A stretch of DNA of 38,300 bases from Mesotoga sp. BH458_6_3_2_1 (GTDB lineage: Bacteria > Thermotogota > Thermotogae > Petrotogales > Kosmotogaceae). The notes beneath the pieces were generated by a model. It had not been told where the DNA came from, did not search any database, and saw nothing but the letters and a program-made list of their open reading frames with translations. How positions within the stretch are numbered: position 1 is the stretch's first letter; every line of letters starts with the position of its first letter. The stretch covers positions 1-38,300 of the forward strand of contig NZ_JFHL01000010.1 in NCBI RefSeq assembly GCF_003664995.1. The letters run 5' to 3'. Below, piece by piece: positions 24,235-32,408 of this stretch. Made by a program: the position numbers and the translations under genes.

Positions 24235-24990
24235 GGTTGGGCGCTGCAGGTAGGGGGTAGGAAAGAGCAAGGGAACTGGTTATGCGTTGGAGGGTTATCC
24301 GTTCTCCGAAAAGTCGGAGCAATCGAAAAAGAGCATTTTCGAGACGTTCGATGCGCTCACGAGAAGATCGAGATCCTGACCAGAAGCATTGTCAGGATGA
24401 CACGAAGTAAAAAAGCTGTCATCCCGATATGAAACTGATCGGGATCTGGTTCTTTGAAAAACAGTTCCGAAAACCTGCTGAATACTTTGAAGAACCAACA
24501 AAGCGAAAATAAGGACTAGCCTGCTTGTTAAGGGTTGATTTACGCCTAAGAACGAGGATCCGTTGAACGCTGCAAAAGATGGTTCGCCGTTGACCGTTCA
24601 AGATCATGAACTCGTTCACCGATAGGATCGGTCTAAAAGCAGCTTCTGAGCAGAAGCGTTGTCAGAATGACCGAAAGCAAGAAAAGATTATCATCTCGTA
24701 GAGCTTGCCCTGAAGAGCTTGACCCAATATGCACCTGTTTGGGGTCTCCTGTTCATGGGCATCCCGTAGTGGTTCTGTATGGGATCTCGCTCCTAAGAAC
24801 TGCTGTACGCTTAAGAACGAAAACCCGCTTATCCCGCTGACATAGAGATCATCTCTACTCCCTTCTCGGTCATCCCGTAATGCTCTTGTACGGGATCTCG
24901 CTCCTAAGAACTGCTGTACGCTTAAGAACGAAGACCAGCTGATCGCTGCTGAAGAGAACGTTGTCCATAGACATGAGACCCTTCCTGCGA
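24235..24990. repeat. Third mosaic repeat island, left part
   Basis: Contains the module with stem atcctgac/gtcaggat (near 24370-24400), the catcccg/cgggatc module, and two tandem copies of a unit running from catcccgtagtggttctgta to acgcttaagaacga (about 24758-24830 and 24870-24935). The same unit, in divergent form, occurs in each copy of the array at 37170-38300. No protein-coding gene is supported. Confidence 0.75.
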
Positions 24991-24997
24991 AGCAGCA

Positions 24998-25354
24998 TCA
25001 CTTCTTGCTTCTAAGGTACTTCGTCATCGCAATGATCTTATGTGAAAGGTCCTCGATTCGGTTACTCAGTGATGAAAAGTCCTGTTCAGTCAGGTATCCA
25101 ATCTCCCTTGCAATATACAGTTGAGTTGCCAATTCATAGAGCGACCCTCTGGCAACACTCAGGAAGTTAATGAAATCCTTCGCTGATGAACGACCCTTCC
25201 CTTCCGCAATATTAGAAGGAACAGAAATCGCAGCTCTTCGAATTTGGTCGGTTAGACTATAGACCTCTTTCTTAGGAAACTTCTCTGTGAGAATGTAGAC
25301 ATCCTTTGCAAGCTCAACACCAAGCTTCCAGATATTAAGCCTTTCGATCTCCAT
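24998..25354 (-). CDS. Four-helix-bundle protein (S23/Avd-like)
   Basis: A 118-residue all-helical protein. Family hallmarks are LNIWKLGVELAKDVYILTEK at the start, LTDQIRRAAISVPSNIAEG (about 34-52) and FLSVARGSLYELATQLYIA (about 69-87). Members are encoded within 23S rRNA intervening sequences, as accessory (Avd) proteins of diversity-generating retroelements, or as lone genes of unknown role. Here it stands alone between two repeat blocks; no reverse transcriptase or rRNA is near. ATG at 25354 follows GGAGGA; its stop codon lies inside a copy of the gcagcatcactt repeat. A mobile or selfish origin is inferred. Confidence 0.88.
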   Translation of the reverse strand: MEIERLNIWKLGVELAKDVYILTEKFPKKEVYSLTDQIRRAAISVPSNIAEGKGRSSAKDFINFLSVARGSLYELATQLYIAREIGYLTEQDFSSLSNRIEDLSHKIIAMTKYLRSKK

Positions 25355-25465
25355 CAAGTATCCTCCTCAAAATAACCTGAGGATAATATATCATCAGAAG
25401 ATGAACCCTTCAAGTATTCTTGTTGTTATCATTCTCTTTTGTGCTTCAGCTTCCTGGCGCGAAAG

Positions 25466-25660
25466 CGACAGCATCACTTCCCACCGAAGGTGACTGGCCT
25501 CTGCCGGAGGCAGAGACTGGCCAGGCGCAGCCTGACTGGCCTGCGCAGCAGCATCACTTCTGCTCTTAATCTCGGAGAACGGAGGACCGTTGACGGTGGA
25601 CCTGATAAGGCCTCCTGCCGAAGGCAGCCTTGCGTCTACTGTTTCATTGGATTACTTCCT
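25466..25660 (+). repeat. Third mosaic repeat island, right part
   Basis: From 25482 to 25605 it repeats the last third of the composite repeat and its right flank (18046-18165), including ctctgcc/ggcagag stems and the tail from gcagcatcacttc to tcggagaacgga. gcatcacttc also stands at the left boundary (25471-25480). Confidence 0.75.
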
Positions 25661-25739
25661 CGTCGAGGTAGTTTAAAGATCAAATAGAGCACAAGTACCT
25701 AATGGCAAAAGACTGTATAATTCAGTGTGAGGTGATCGA

Positions 25740-26597
25740 ATGAAGATTGATCTTAGATGCATCCCCTGCAATATTAACAGCCTTCTTCGAATTCTCGACC
25801 AAAATCATGCTGGAGAGGAAGAAAGGAAGCAGGTAGTCAGGGATTTTCTCAAGGGCGTTGTGGAGATGGACTGGTCGGACACTCCAATAGATATCGGAAG
25901 AAAGGTAGGCGAGGCTCTGGAACCTTTGTTTGGCGATCATGACGCCTTCAGGGAAATCAAGAAGCTTTCCAACAAGAATCTCATGGAGATCTACGAAGAC
26001 CTTAAGGCAGAGCTGCTAACTTTGGACGATCCTCTGATTGGCGCGCTTAAGCTCTCAGTTGCGGGAAACATCATAGATGTCGCTCCCGGCCACAAGATCG
26101 ATATCCATACTACAATGAGTGAAGCTCTATCGAAGCCATTTGCAATAGATGATCTTAAAGAACTGGCAGATAGAATCCGAAGGGCGGACTCTCTGTTGAT
26201 CGTTGGGGACAACTGCGGAGAGGCCGTTCTCGATAAACTCCTGCTAGATATTGCAGGTGTTCCCAACAGTTATTTTTCCGTCAGAACAAAGCCGGCGCTA
26301 AATGATATTACGATGGAAGAGGCTCTCGAGATAGGTACGAACGAAGTTGCAACGATTCTCGACTCGGGTGCAGATGCACCTGGTGCTCAAGAAAAGACAA
26401 TGAAGAGTGATTTTTTCGATGTCTATTCAAGGGCCGATGTAGTAATCTCTAAAGGACAGGGCAATCTAGAAGGTTTGAGCTCGGCAAGGCGTGAGATCTT
26501 CTTCTTGCTCATGGCCAAGTGTGAGGTAATTGGCGGTTTTCTTGGGGTTCCGAAGGGTTCGTTCGTTGCCTACAAAAAGGCAGAATCGAGGGGATAG
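25740..26597 (+). CDS. DUF89 (ARMT1-like) metal-dependent phosphatase
   Basis: A 285-residue protein of the DUF89/damage-control phosphatase family, which in characterised members hydrolyses phosphorylated metabolites with a metal ion. The prokaryotic subtype has a CIPC motif at the N terminus (Cys 7, Cys 10; possible metal site), LLIVGDNCGEAVLDKLLLD (the catalytic Asp-Asn segment), VATILDSGADAPGA and DVVISKGQGNLEGL; all are present. The true substrate is unknown. The ATG follows GAGGTG. The decarboxylase gene begins 1 base after the stop, so the two proteins are probably made together, hinting at a shared pathway such as amine or CoA-like metabolite repair. Confidence 0.88.
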   Translation: MKIDLRCIPCNINSLLRILDQNHAGEEERKQVVRDFLKGVVEMDWSDTPIDIGRKVGEALEPLFGDHDAFREIKKLSNKNLMEIYEDLKAELLTLDDPLIGALKLSVAGNIIDVAPGHKIDIHTTMSEALSKPFAIDDLKELADRIRRADSLLIVGDNCGEAVLDKLLLDIAGVPNSYFSVRTKPALNDITMEEALEIGTNEVATILDSGADAPGAQEKTMKSDFFDVYSRADVVISKGQGNLEGLSSARREIFFLLMAKCEVIGGFLGVPKGSFVAYKKAESRG

Positions 26598-26598
26598 A

Positions 26599-28944
26599 AT
26601 GGAGCTTTTCAAAGACTTTCCCGTTCTTGTTGTCGATGATGATTTACGTTCTGAAAATACCGGTGGAAGAGCTACAAGAGAGATTGTCAAAGAGCTTCAG
26701 AAGAGAGGCTTTTCGGTCATAGAATCTTACTCGGGCTACGACTGTAGAATCGAGTTCATGTCTCATTCGAATGTCAGCTGTGTTTTGCTCGATTGGGATC
26801 TCGTAATAAAACCAGACGCAGAGTTTCTGGGACCTGGCGAGATTATCGAGATAATCCGTGGTAGAAATATGCTCATTCCAATCTTTCTTATGACAGAGAA
26901 ACTGAAAGTAATGGAGATTCCTCTTGAAATAGTCAGTCAGATCGATGGCTATGTCTGGAAGCTCGAAGATAGTCCGTCTTTCATTGCGGGAAGAATAGAG
27001 GAAGCAACTGAGCGCTACATGGACGAACTACAGCCTCCCTTTCTAAGAGAGCTCATAAGATACGTAGATGAATTCAAGTATTCATGGCACACCCCCGGCC
27101 ACAGCGGTGGAGAGGCTTTCTTGAAGTCATCTACCGGGAAGATCTTCCATAACTTCTTCGGCGAGAATATTTTCAGGAGCGACTTGTCTGTTTCGGTGCC
27201 GGAACTCGGATCGCTCCTTGAGCACACCGAAGCTATTGGAGAATCAGAAAAGTCAGCGGCCAAGATTTTCGGTTCCGACGAGACATACTTTGTGACGAAC
27301 GGTACCTCCACATCCAACAAGATCGTATTTCATTACTGCGTGACCCCGGGAGACATCGTTCTGATAGATAGAAACTGTCACAAGTCGATTATGCATTCAA
27401 TAATAATGACGGGCGCAATTCCGATTTATCTTACTCCCAGCAGGAACTCGCTCGGAATAATAGGACCTATTCATGAAGAGAATTTTGAATGGAGCGAGAT
27501 AGAAAAAGCGATAAAGGAAAGTCCTCTGGTAGAAGACAAAGAGAACTTCAAAATAAAGCTGGCCGTCGTTACAAATTCAACTTACGACGGTCTCTGCTAC
27601 AATGCAAAGACAATCCTGGACGGGCTTGAGAAAGTGGTAGATTTCGTGCTCTTCGATGAGGCGTGGTATGCGTATGCGAAATTCCACCAGATGTATCTCG
27701 GCCGCTTCGGCATGTCGCCAGATATAGACAGGGAGAAGTCCCCGGTTGTCTTCTCTACTCATTCCACCCACAAGCTTCTTGCTGCCTTTTCTCAGGGTTC
27801 AATGATTCATGTCAAGGACGGGAGAAAGAGGGTTGATCACGGGAGATTCAACGAAGCATACATGATGCATATGTCAACTTCTCCCCAGTACGCAATAATC
27901 GCCTCGCTGGACGTGGCGGCAAAAATGATGGCCGGCAACGCCGGCAGATTCCTGATAGATGAAACTATACAGGAGGCAATTATCTTCAGAAAGAAGATGA
28001 AGCATCTAAAAAAAGAGATCGAGCTAAAGGAAACCGAACGAAAGAGAAGATGGTGGCTGGAAATATGGCAACCGGAAAAGGTCTCAATTGAGACAGAAGA
28101 CGGGAAAAGAGAAACCTTCGATCTCGAAGATATCGATGAATCTATTCTCAAGGACAGACCAGACTGCTGGTATCTCAAAGCAAACGAAGACTGGCACGGA
28201 TTCGGAAAGCTCGAAAACGACTACGTTCTCTTAGACCCTGTGAAAGTTACTGTTATGACCCCTGGAATAACAAGACAGGGGCGAATGAGAAACTGGGGTA
28301 TTCCCGCAACGATAGTCACTACCTTCCTTAGAGACAGAGGGATAGTCGTTGAGAAATCCGGTCATTACTCATTCCTCATACTCTTTTCACTCGGACTGAC
28401 AAAGGGAAAATCCGGAACACTGCTAGCAGAGCTTTTCACTTTCAAGAAGCTATTCGATGAAGACGCTCCTCTGGATGATGTATTTCCGGATATCGTGAGA
28501 GAGTTTCCCAAGAAGTATGCAAAGATGACTCTTCAGGAGCTCTGCAAACAGATGCATGAATACCTCAGGAAGGTGAGAATTACGAAGGTCCTCAAGGACG
28601 TTTATTCGCATAATCCCGAACAGGTAATGCTTCCTTCAAAGGCATACTCGGAACTCGTCAATGGAAATACTGAGCTAGTGAGAATCCGCGAACTCCAAAA
28701 CAGAATCTCGGCCGTCATGGTCGTTCCGTATCCTCCCGGAATACCAGTGATAATGCCCGGTGAGAGATATACAGACGAAACAAAGCGTATTGTTGAGTAT
28801 CTCAATCTCTCCGAGGAGTTCGACAACAAGTTCCCCGGGTTCGAGAATGAGATGCACGGCTTAAAAATGAAGATAGACAGCAACAACAAGAAGAGATACT
28901 ACACCTACTGCTTGAAGGAGATCGAACAGCCAGAAAGCGAATAG
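26599..28944 (+). CDS. PLP-dependent Orn/Lys/Arg decarboxylase (biodegradative type)
   Basis: A 781-residue enzyme of the large OKR decarboxylase family, which makes putrescine, cadaverine or agmatine from basic amino acids. The N-terminal wing (1-130) resembles a receiver domain (VLVVDDD, CVLLDWDL). The PLP core follows: WHTPGHSGG (163-171), TNGTSTSNK (233-241), the PLP-binding DEAWYAY (353-359) and the Schiff-base Lys 392 in STHSTHKLLAAF. A C-terminal domain begins about residue 530. Length is closest to AdiA-type arginine decarboxylases, but substrate cannot be settled by eye. The start at 26599 sits 1 base past the DUF89 stop; an ATG at 26530 would lie inside it. Confidence 0.94.
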   Translation: MELFKDFPVLVVDDDLRSENTGGRATREIVKELQKRGFSVIESYSGYDCRIEFMSHSNVSCVLLDWDLVIKPDAEFLGPGEIIEIIRGRNMLIPIFLMTEKLKVMEIPLEIVSQIDGYVWKLEDSPSFIAGRIEEATERYMDELQPPFLRELIRYVDEFKYSWHTPGHSGGEAFLKSSTGKIFHNFFGENIFRSDLSVSVPELGSLLEHTEAIGESEKSAAKIFGSDETYFVTNGTSTSNKIVFHYCVTPGDIVLIDRNCHKSIMHSIIMTGAIPIYLTPSRNSLGIIGPIHEENFEWSEIEKAIKESPLVEDKENFKIKLAVVTNSTYDGLCYNAKTILDGLEKVVDFVLFDEAWYAYAKFHQMYLGRFGMSPDIDREKSPVVFSTHSTHKLLAAFSQGSMIHVKDGRKRVDHGRFNEAYMMHMSTSPQYAIIASLDVAAKMMAGNAGRFLIDETIQEAIIFRKKMKHLKKEIELKETERKRRWWLEIWQPEKVSIETEDGKRETFDLEDIDESILKDRPDCWYLKANEDWHGFGKLENDYVLLDPVKVTVMTPGITRQGRMRNWGIPATIVTTFLRDRGIVVEKSGHYSFLILFSLGLTKGKSGTLLAELFTFKKLFDEDAPLDDVFPDIVREFPKKYAKMTLQELCKQMHEYLRKVRITKVLKDVYSHNPEQVMLPSKAYSELVNGNTELVRIRELQNRISAVMVVPYPPGIPVIMPGERYTDETKRIVEYLNLSEEFDNKFPGFENEMHGLKMKIDSNNKKRYYTYCLKEIEQPESE

Positions 28945-28997
28945 AAGTAAGAATCACTCTGAGTTGTTGGTGTGAACGAGTAAAACCCAGACTATGA

Positions 28998-29006
28998 TGC
29001 TATAAT
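28998..29006 (+). promoter_or_regulatory. Extended -10 promoter of the phosphate transporter gene
   Basis: TGCTATAAT, a TGn extension in front of a perfect TATAAT (29001-29006), 31 bases before the start codon. No -35 hexamer of quality is present, as is usual with extended -10 promoters. Confidence 0.5.
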
Positions 29007-29037
29007 CCTCTTTATCACTGATCATGAAGGGATTTGT

Positions 29038-29979
29038 ATGTTCCTTGCATTTCTGCCTGCTGTCTTCTTCGGATGGACTCTCGGAAGGAACGATGCGGCA
29101 AATATTTATGGTACTACCGTAACGAGCGGAATTTTGAAATATAGATCAGCAGCTTTGATCTCAAGCTTCGCCGTGCTGACGGGCGCAATAGTCGGCGGCG
29201 CGGGCGGAATGGAGACTCTTTCAAGCCTGAGTTCTCACACACTTCTATCTGCTTCAGTAAATGCCGCTGCTGCAGGAATATCCGTCCTCCTTCTTAATAG
29301 ACTGGGATTGCCAGTTTCCTCTTCCCAGGCAGTTGTAGGCTCCGTAATTGGAATTGGCTTACTTGAAGGCGGCGTGGATTGGCTTATCGTGTTGAAGATC
29401 GCGGCCTGCTGGATAACAACTCCTCTGGGCGCTGCAATTGCAGCTTTCCTTCTTTATCGACTGGTTGGTTCTGCTTTCAGAATGATCCATTCAATTCAGA
29501 TACAGGATCTTATCCTAAAAGCACTTGCCATAATTATCGGAGGCTTCGGTTCATTTGCTCTTGGCGCGAACAATGTCGCCAACATTACAGGGACCTTCGC
29601 GGACATTATCGGAATCGACAAGGCCGTTCTAATTGGAGGCCTAAGCATTTCAGCAGGTGCAGTAATGTTAAGCAAGAGAGTCATGTACACAATCGGAACG
29701 AGGATAGTCGCACTTGAATCTTTTGCATCTGTTATAGCTCTTCTAGCTCAATCACTTACTGTTCTGGTATACGCCTTCATTGGCGTCCCAGTTTCCGTTT
29801 CACAGGCAATTGTGGGAGCGGTCATAGGAGTCGGTCTTGCAAGAGGATCCAAAAACTTCGATGCAAGGCTCATCAGGAGAATTCTCTTAGGCTGGGTATC
29901 TACACCTGTCATCTCGGGGCTGATCTCACTTGCTCTCTATATAGCAGTTACTTCATTGGCGACGCACTTCGGAAAGTAG
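29038..29979 (+). CDS. PiT-family inorganic phosphate transporter
   Basis: A 313-residue inner-membrane permease with about nine to ten helices. The two inverted halves each carry the PiT signature: GRNDAANIYGTTVTSG (16-31) and GANNVANITGTFAD (about 176-189). Repeated SSSQAVVGSVIGIG and SVSQAIVGAVIGVG segments support the internal duplication. It is shorter than PitA-type proteins, as in many bacterial and archaeal low-affinity versions. It imports phosphate with H+ or Na+. The ATG follows GAAGGGA; the gene is probably a separate unit behind an extended -10 promoter. No phosphate regulator (PhoU-like) gene is adjacent. Confidence 0.93.
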   Translation: MFLAFLPAVFFGWTLGRNDAANIYGTTVTSGILKYRSAALISSFAVLTGAIVGGAGGMETLSSLSSHTLLSASVNAAAAGISVLLLNRLGLPVSSSQAVVGSVIGIGLLEGGVDWLIVLKIAACWITTPLGAAIAAFLLYRLVGSAFRMIHSIQIQDLILKALAIIIGGFGSFALGANNVANITGTFADIIGIDKAVLIGGLSISAGAVMLSKRVMYTIGTRIVALESFASVIALLAQSLTVLVYAFIGVPVSVSQAIVGAVIGVGLARGSKNFDARLIRRILLGWVSTPVISGLISLALYIAVTSLATHFGK

Positions 29980-30214
29980 AGGCCTGCCAAGCATGCGTAG
30001 CCCAACTTCCGAAAGACGAAGTGCAGAAGAGCTTATGCGTTCAAGAAAACTACTGAACCTCGGAATTCGAGACCGCCTTTCGATTTTCTTAAACGATGAT
30101 GCTCTCTTGCTATCCTATGGACAGAAGTCACTCCGAGACTTTTCGTTCAGAGCATGCTTCTAATTTCCTAGAAAAGAGCCTTCGGATCTTTCGTTGAGAT
30201 TCATTAGATGGTCC

Positions 30215-30919
30215 TCAGAATCTCAATATGTACGTTCTTTCGCTCTTCGCCTCAACTTGTGCCTCACTATTGATGGCCTTCGCCATAAGGTACATATGGG
30301 AGAGCACAACGCCTAGATCAATTGCGATTACCTCTTCATAAATCAAAGGGATTTTCTTCCATCCGTGAACCGCAATTTCGTTCTTGCCCAAGATTTCGAA
30401 CTTCCAAGGCTGTCGATTGAACGACGAGGGCGCCATCCTACCCGCGTTCACAATGTCTTTTATCCTGCTGTCTACGTACTCTTCTCTACCAAACACAACC
30501 TCTTCAAAGGGCTTTCTATTGGCCTCTCTGTATAAGAAACGTGATGCTCTCTCAACGATATCCTCATTACCATTGGCCTGAAAGCCCACGATAATCATAG
30601 ATAGATAATTGGGCAGACGAGCCCAGCTTGTAGAGAATCCCTTCAGAGTTAAGTTAAGGACTATTTGCTCACCTTCGAAACCGTACTTGACCAGCTTTGG
30701 CGTCGTGAATTCTTTGAGTTTCGCCAGTACAATTCCCGAACCTGAAGGGAACTGCGGCGTGAAATACCACTGCAAAGGCACATCTGAGTTTATTGGAATA
30801 ATGTCTCCAAGAGCAAGATCCACCTCTTTCATCTGCTCAGGAGACAGCTGTTTTTCCAGGAACTTTCTCTGAGTTACTCTTTGGCCTATAGCATTCATGA
30901 TCTCCTGCTTGCTTAACAT
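30215..30919 (-). CDS. Nitroreductase-family protein
   Basis: A 234-residue flavoprotein-type oxidoreductase. The C-terminal half has the nitroreductase FMN-binding pattern: VNAGRMAPSSFNRQPWKFEI (about 150-169) and the helix YEEVIAIDLGVVLSHMYLMA. The N-terminal half (LSKQEIMNAIGQRVTQRKF, then WYFTPQFPSGSG) is divergent but similarly built, as in the double-half nitroreductases of the putative TM nitroreductase group. Function is unknown; NAD(P)H-dependent reduction is inferred. AGAGGTGA precedes the ATG, and a plausible promoter lies just upstream. It is not adjacent to a partner gene on the same strand within 200 bases. Confidence 0.85.
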   Translation of the reverse strand: MLSKQEIMNAIGQRVTQRKFLEKQLSPEQMKEVDLALGDIIPINSDVPLQWYFTPQFPSGSGIVLAKLKEFTTPKLVKYGFEGEQIVLNLTLKGFSTSWARLPNYLSMIIVGFQANGNEDIVERASRFLYREANRKPFEEVVFGREEYVDSRIKDIVNAGRMAPSSFNRQPWKFEILGKNEIAVHGWKKIPLIYEEVIAIDLGVVLSHMYLMAKAINSEAQVEAKSERTYILRF

Positions 30920-30938
30920 TCAATCACCTCTTTACTAT

Positions 30939-30967
30939 ATTCTATATAATTTGACAATAAAACTCAA
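30939..30967 (-). promoter_or_regulatory. Possible promoter of the nitroreductase gene
   Basis: On the minus strand TTGAGT (30962-30967), 17-base spacer, TAGAAT (30939-30944, 5 of 6). The -35 has only 4 of 6 matches. Position relative to the start codon is standard. Confidence 0.4.
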
Positions 30968-31108
30968 GATTAGTCTCCTGAGTGGTCTTAAAGATGGAAG
31001 GAGTTGCTCAAAGTGAGTACATGGCCTTTTTGAAAACAATCTGACAATTTGCCTTTCTAGAATGGGACACTACAGGGAGAAGAGAATTCACTTGATGGGC
31101 AAAATAAA

Positions 31109-31129
31109 AGCTGAGGACTAACCTCAGCT
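31109..31129 (-). terminator. Rho-independent terminator after the flavodoxin gene
   Basis: Perfect 8-bp stem agctgagg/cctcagct with a 5-base loop. On the minus strand it is followed by TTTATTTTG, about 27 bases past the flavodoxin stop. Confidence 0.82.
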
Positions 31130-31155
31130 CCTAAAAACCGATGAATCACTCTATA

Positions 31156-31692
31156 TTATAATCCTTCCAGTAACTCCCTGGCCCACTCTTTTGCAGTTTC
31201 AACATATTCATCCAGCCTGGAAGAAGGTGATTCGAAATCGCTCTCCTGTATCACATCATTGCCCTTCAATTCCTTCTTGAGATTCTCAAAGGCTGCACCG
31301 ATCATTCCATCATGTGTACAGAAAAGAGCTATCTTCTTTCCCTCCAGCTTGTTCTCTTCAAGAAATGTACCGATAGGCGGTGCATAAGTGAGTGCCCATA
31401 CGGGACTGCCGATGATTATCAGATCGTATTTGTCAGGGTCAATGTTATATGGCTCAAGTTCAGGCTTGTTGTTCATAGTGACCGATTCGCTTCCCCAGAC
31501 GTGTTCCTTGTCAGGATCGTATCCCGGAGTGGTCTCTATTTGCTCGGGATTCTCAACGTGGTGATAGTAGGTTCGAGAGAATTCTCCCGCAGGTACCAGC
31601 CGCAGAAGGTCAGCATCTATTGAAGAGGCCATAGCCTCTGCAAGAGCTCTTGTACTTTCATCGTATGAGAAATAAACAACAATTGACTTCAT
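31156..31692 (-). CDS. Flavodoxin-like protein
   Basis: A 178-residue flavodoxin-fold protein. The N-terminal strand and phosphate loop are MKSIVVYFSYDESTRALAEA (FMN phosphate site SYDESTRALA, residues 9-18); the second flavin-contact loop is IIIGSPVWALTYAPPIGTFL (about 92-111), and the third ALFCTHDGMIG. It is longer than a minimal flavodoxin and fits the Flavodoxin_4/WrbA-like group that often has redox or quinone-related functions. ATG at 31692 follows GGGAGG; an ATG 93 bases earlier has no ribosome site. It ends at a good terminator and is probably monocistronic. Confidence 0.9.
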   Translation of the reverse strand: MKSIVVYFSYDESTRALAEAMASSIDADLLRLVPAGEFSRTYYHHVENPEQIETTPGYDPDKEHVWGSESVTMNNKPELEPYNIDPDKYDLIIIGSPVWALTYAPPIGTFLEENKLEGKKIALFCTHDGMIGAAFENLKKELKGNDVIQESDFESPSSRLDEYVETAKEWARELLEGL

Positions 31693-31888
31693 TCTATTAC
31701 CTCCCTTCAATGCTATTATAGCTTGACTTACAGGCGAAATGAAGCTATCTCGACAAAGGAATCTACTACTCTCTTCCTGAACCAATGAATCTAGAAAGCA
31801 TTCTGCAAACTCCTACTGGCGATGAGTTTTCAAGATTTGTGACTCTCTTCAGAAGAGACTTGTGTCAAGGAGATAATACGAATCGTTT

Positions 31889-31999
31889 CTACACAATTAG
31901 CAGAAGTTGTGTATCCTGAGGAATCGTAAGCAGTCTGTCGATGAACCAGGAAAGACCTTCGATTTTCAGTTCCTTCTATTCCCTGACAGCTGTTTTCAT
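31889..31999 (-). pseudogene. Possible gene remnant with an in-frame stop
   Basis: AGGAGG lies 8 bases before an ATG at 31999. The frame reads seven codons, hits TAG, then stays open for 28 codons (KELKIEGLSWFIDRLLTI, then PQDTQLLLIV) before the next TAG. It could be the start of a decayed gene, or a leader peptide, or chance. No homologue is recognised. Confidence 0.25.
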
Positions 32000-32087
32000 G
32001 GACATATCCTCCTGTGCTTAGAAATAACTGATCGAGCTTGCTGGATACGAAGTATCCTTTAGTAATATCATTATTTAGTAGAGGCGG

Positions 32088-32147
32088 GTTTTCCGGCTAC
32101 GGACAATCCGCTTACGGCTTTTCCGTCTACGGAAAATCGGTCTGCGG
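32088..32147 (+). repeat. Four tandem 15-bp units reading as a pentapeptide repeat
   Basis: Four adjacent 15-base copies share the pattern nnnntCCGnctaCGG. In plus frame they read FSGYG, QSAYG, FSVYG, KSVCG. The frame is open from the TTG at 32038 to TGA at 32163 (41 codons), but there is no ribosome site, so expression is doubtful. Confidence 0.7.
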
Positions 32148-32159
32148 AGTAATACGGCT

Positions 32160-32179
32160 TTGACAGAACGTTCTGTCAA
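32160..32179. promoter_or_regulatory. Perfect 20-bp palindrome, possible operator
   Basis: ttgacagaac/gttctgtcaa is perfectly symmetric without a spacer. It has the look of a dimeric repressor site, and one arm contains TTGACA. The nearest gene start is over 150 bases away on either side and none points away from it at standard distance. Confidence 0.45.
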
Positions 32180-32408
32180 TTTGCTATGAGATTTCGCCAA
32201 TCGACTTCTTTTTCTAATTGAATGCCCTCTAAACACAACGAATCACGATAATTCGTATACCAACTGACTTGATTCTTTCCGAATGAAGAAGTCATCTTTC
32301 GAGCACGGACGAGCACACTAGTAGAAGCCGATAACGGTATACAAGATCCAGGTCTCAAAAGACAAGATGAATCGAAGACGATGGAGAGAACAGAAAAAAA
32401 GGTTCAAA

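Larger units (their letters stand above)
31693..32408. other. Debris-rich gap between flavodoxin gene and the next gene
   Basis: No complete gene is supported. Within it lie a short broken reading frame with a good ribosome site (31889-31999), four tandem 15-bp units (32088-32147) and a perfect 20-bp palindrome (32160-32179), each described separately. The remainder shows nothing I can name. Confidence 0.5.

Noticed and set aside
24998-25354. Diversity-generating retroelement or 23S rRNA intervening sequence
   Set aside because: No reverse transcriptase, template/variable repeat or rRNA is nearby; only the lone helical-bundle gene is supported.
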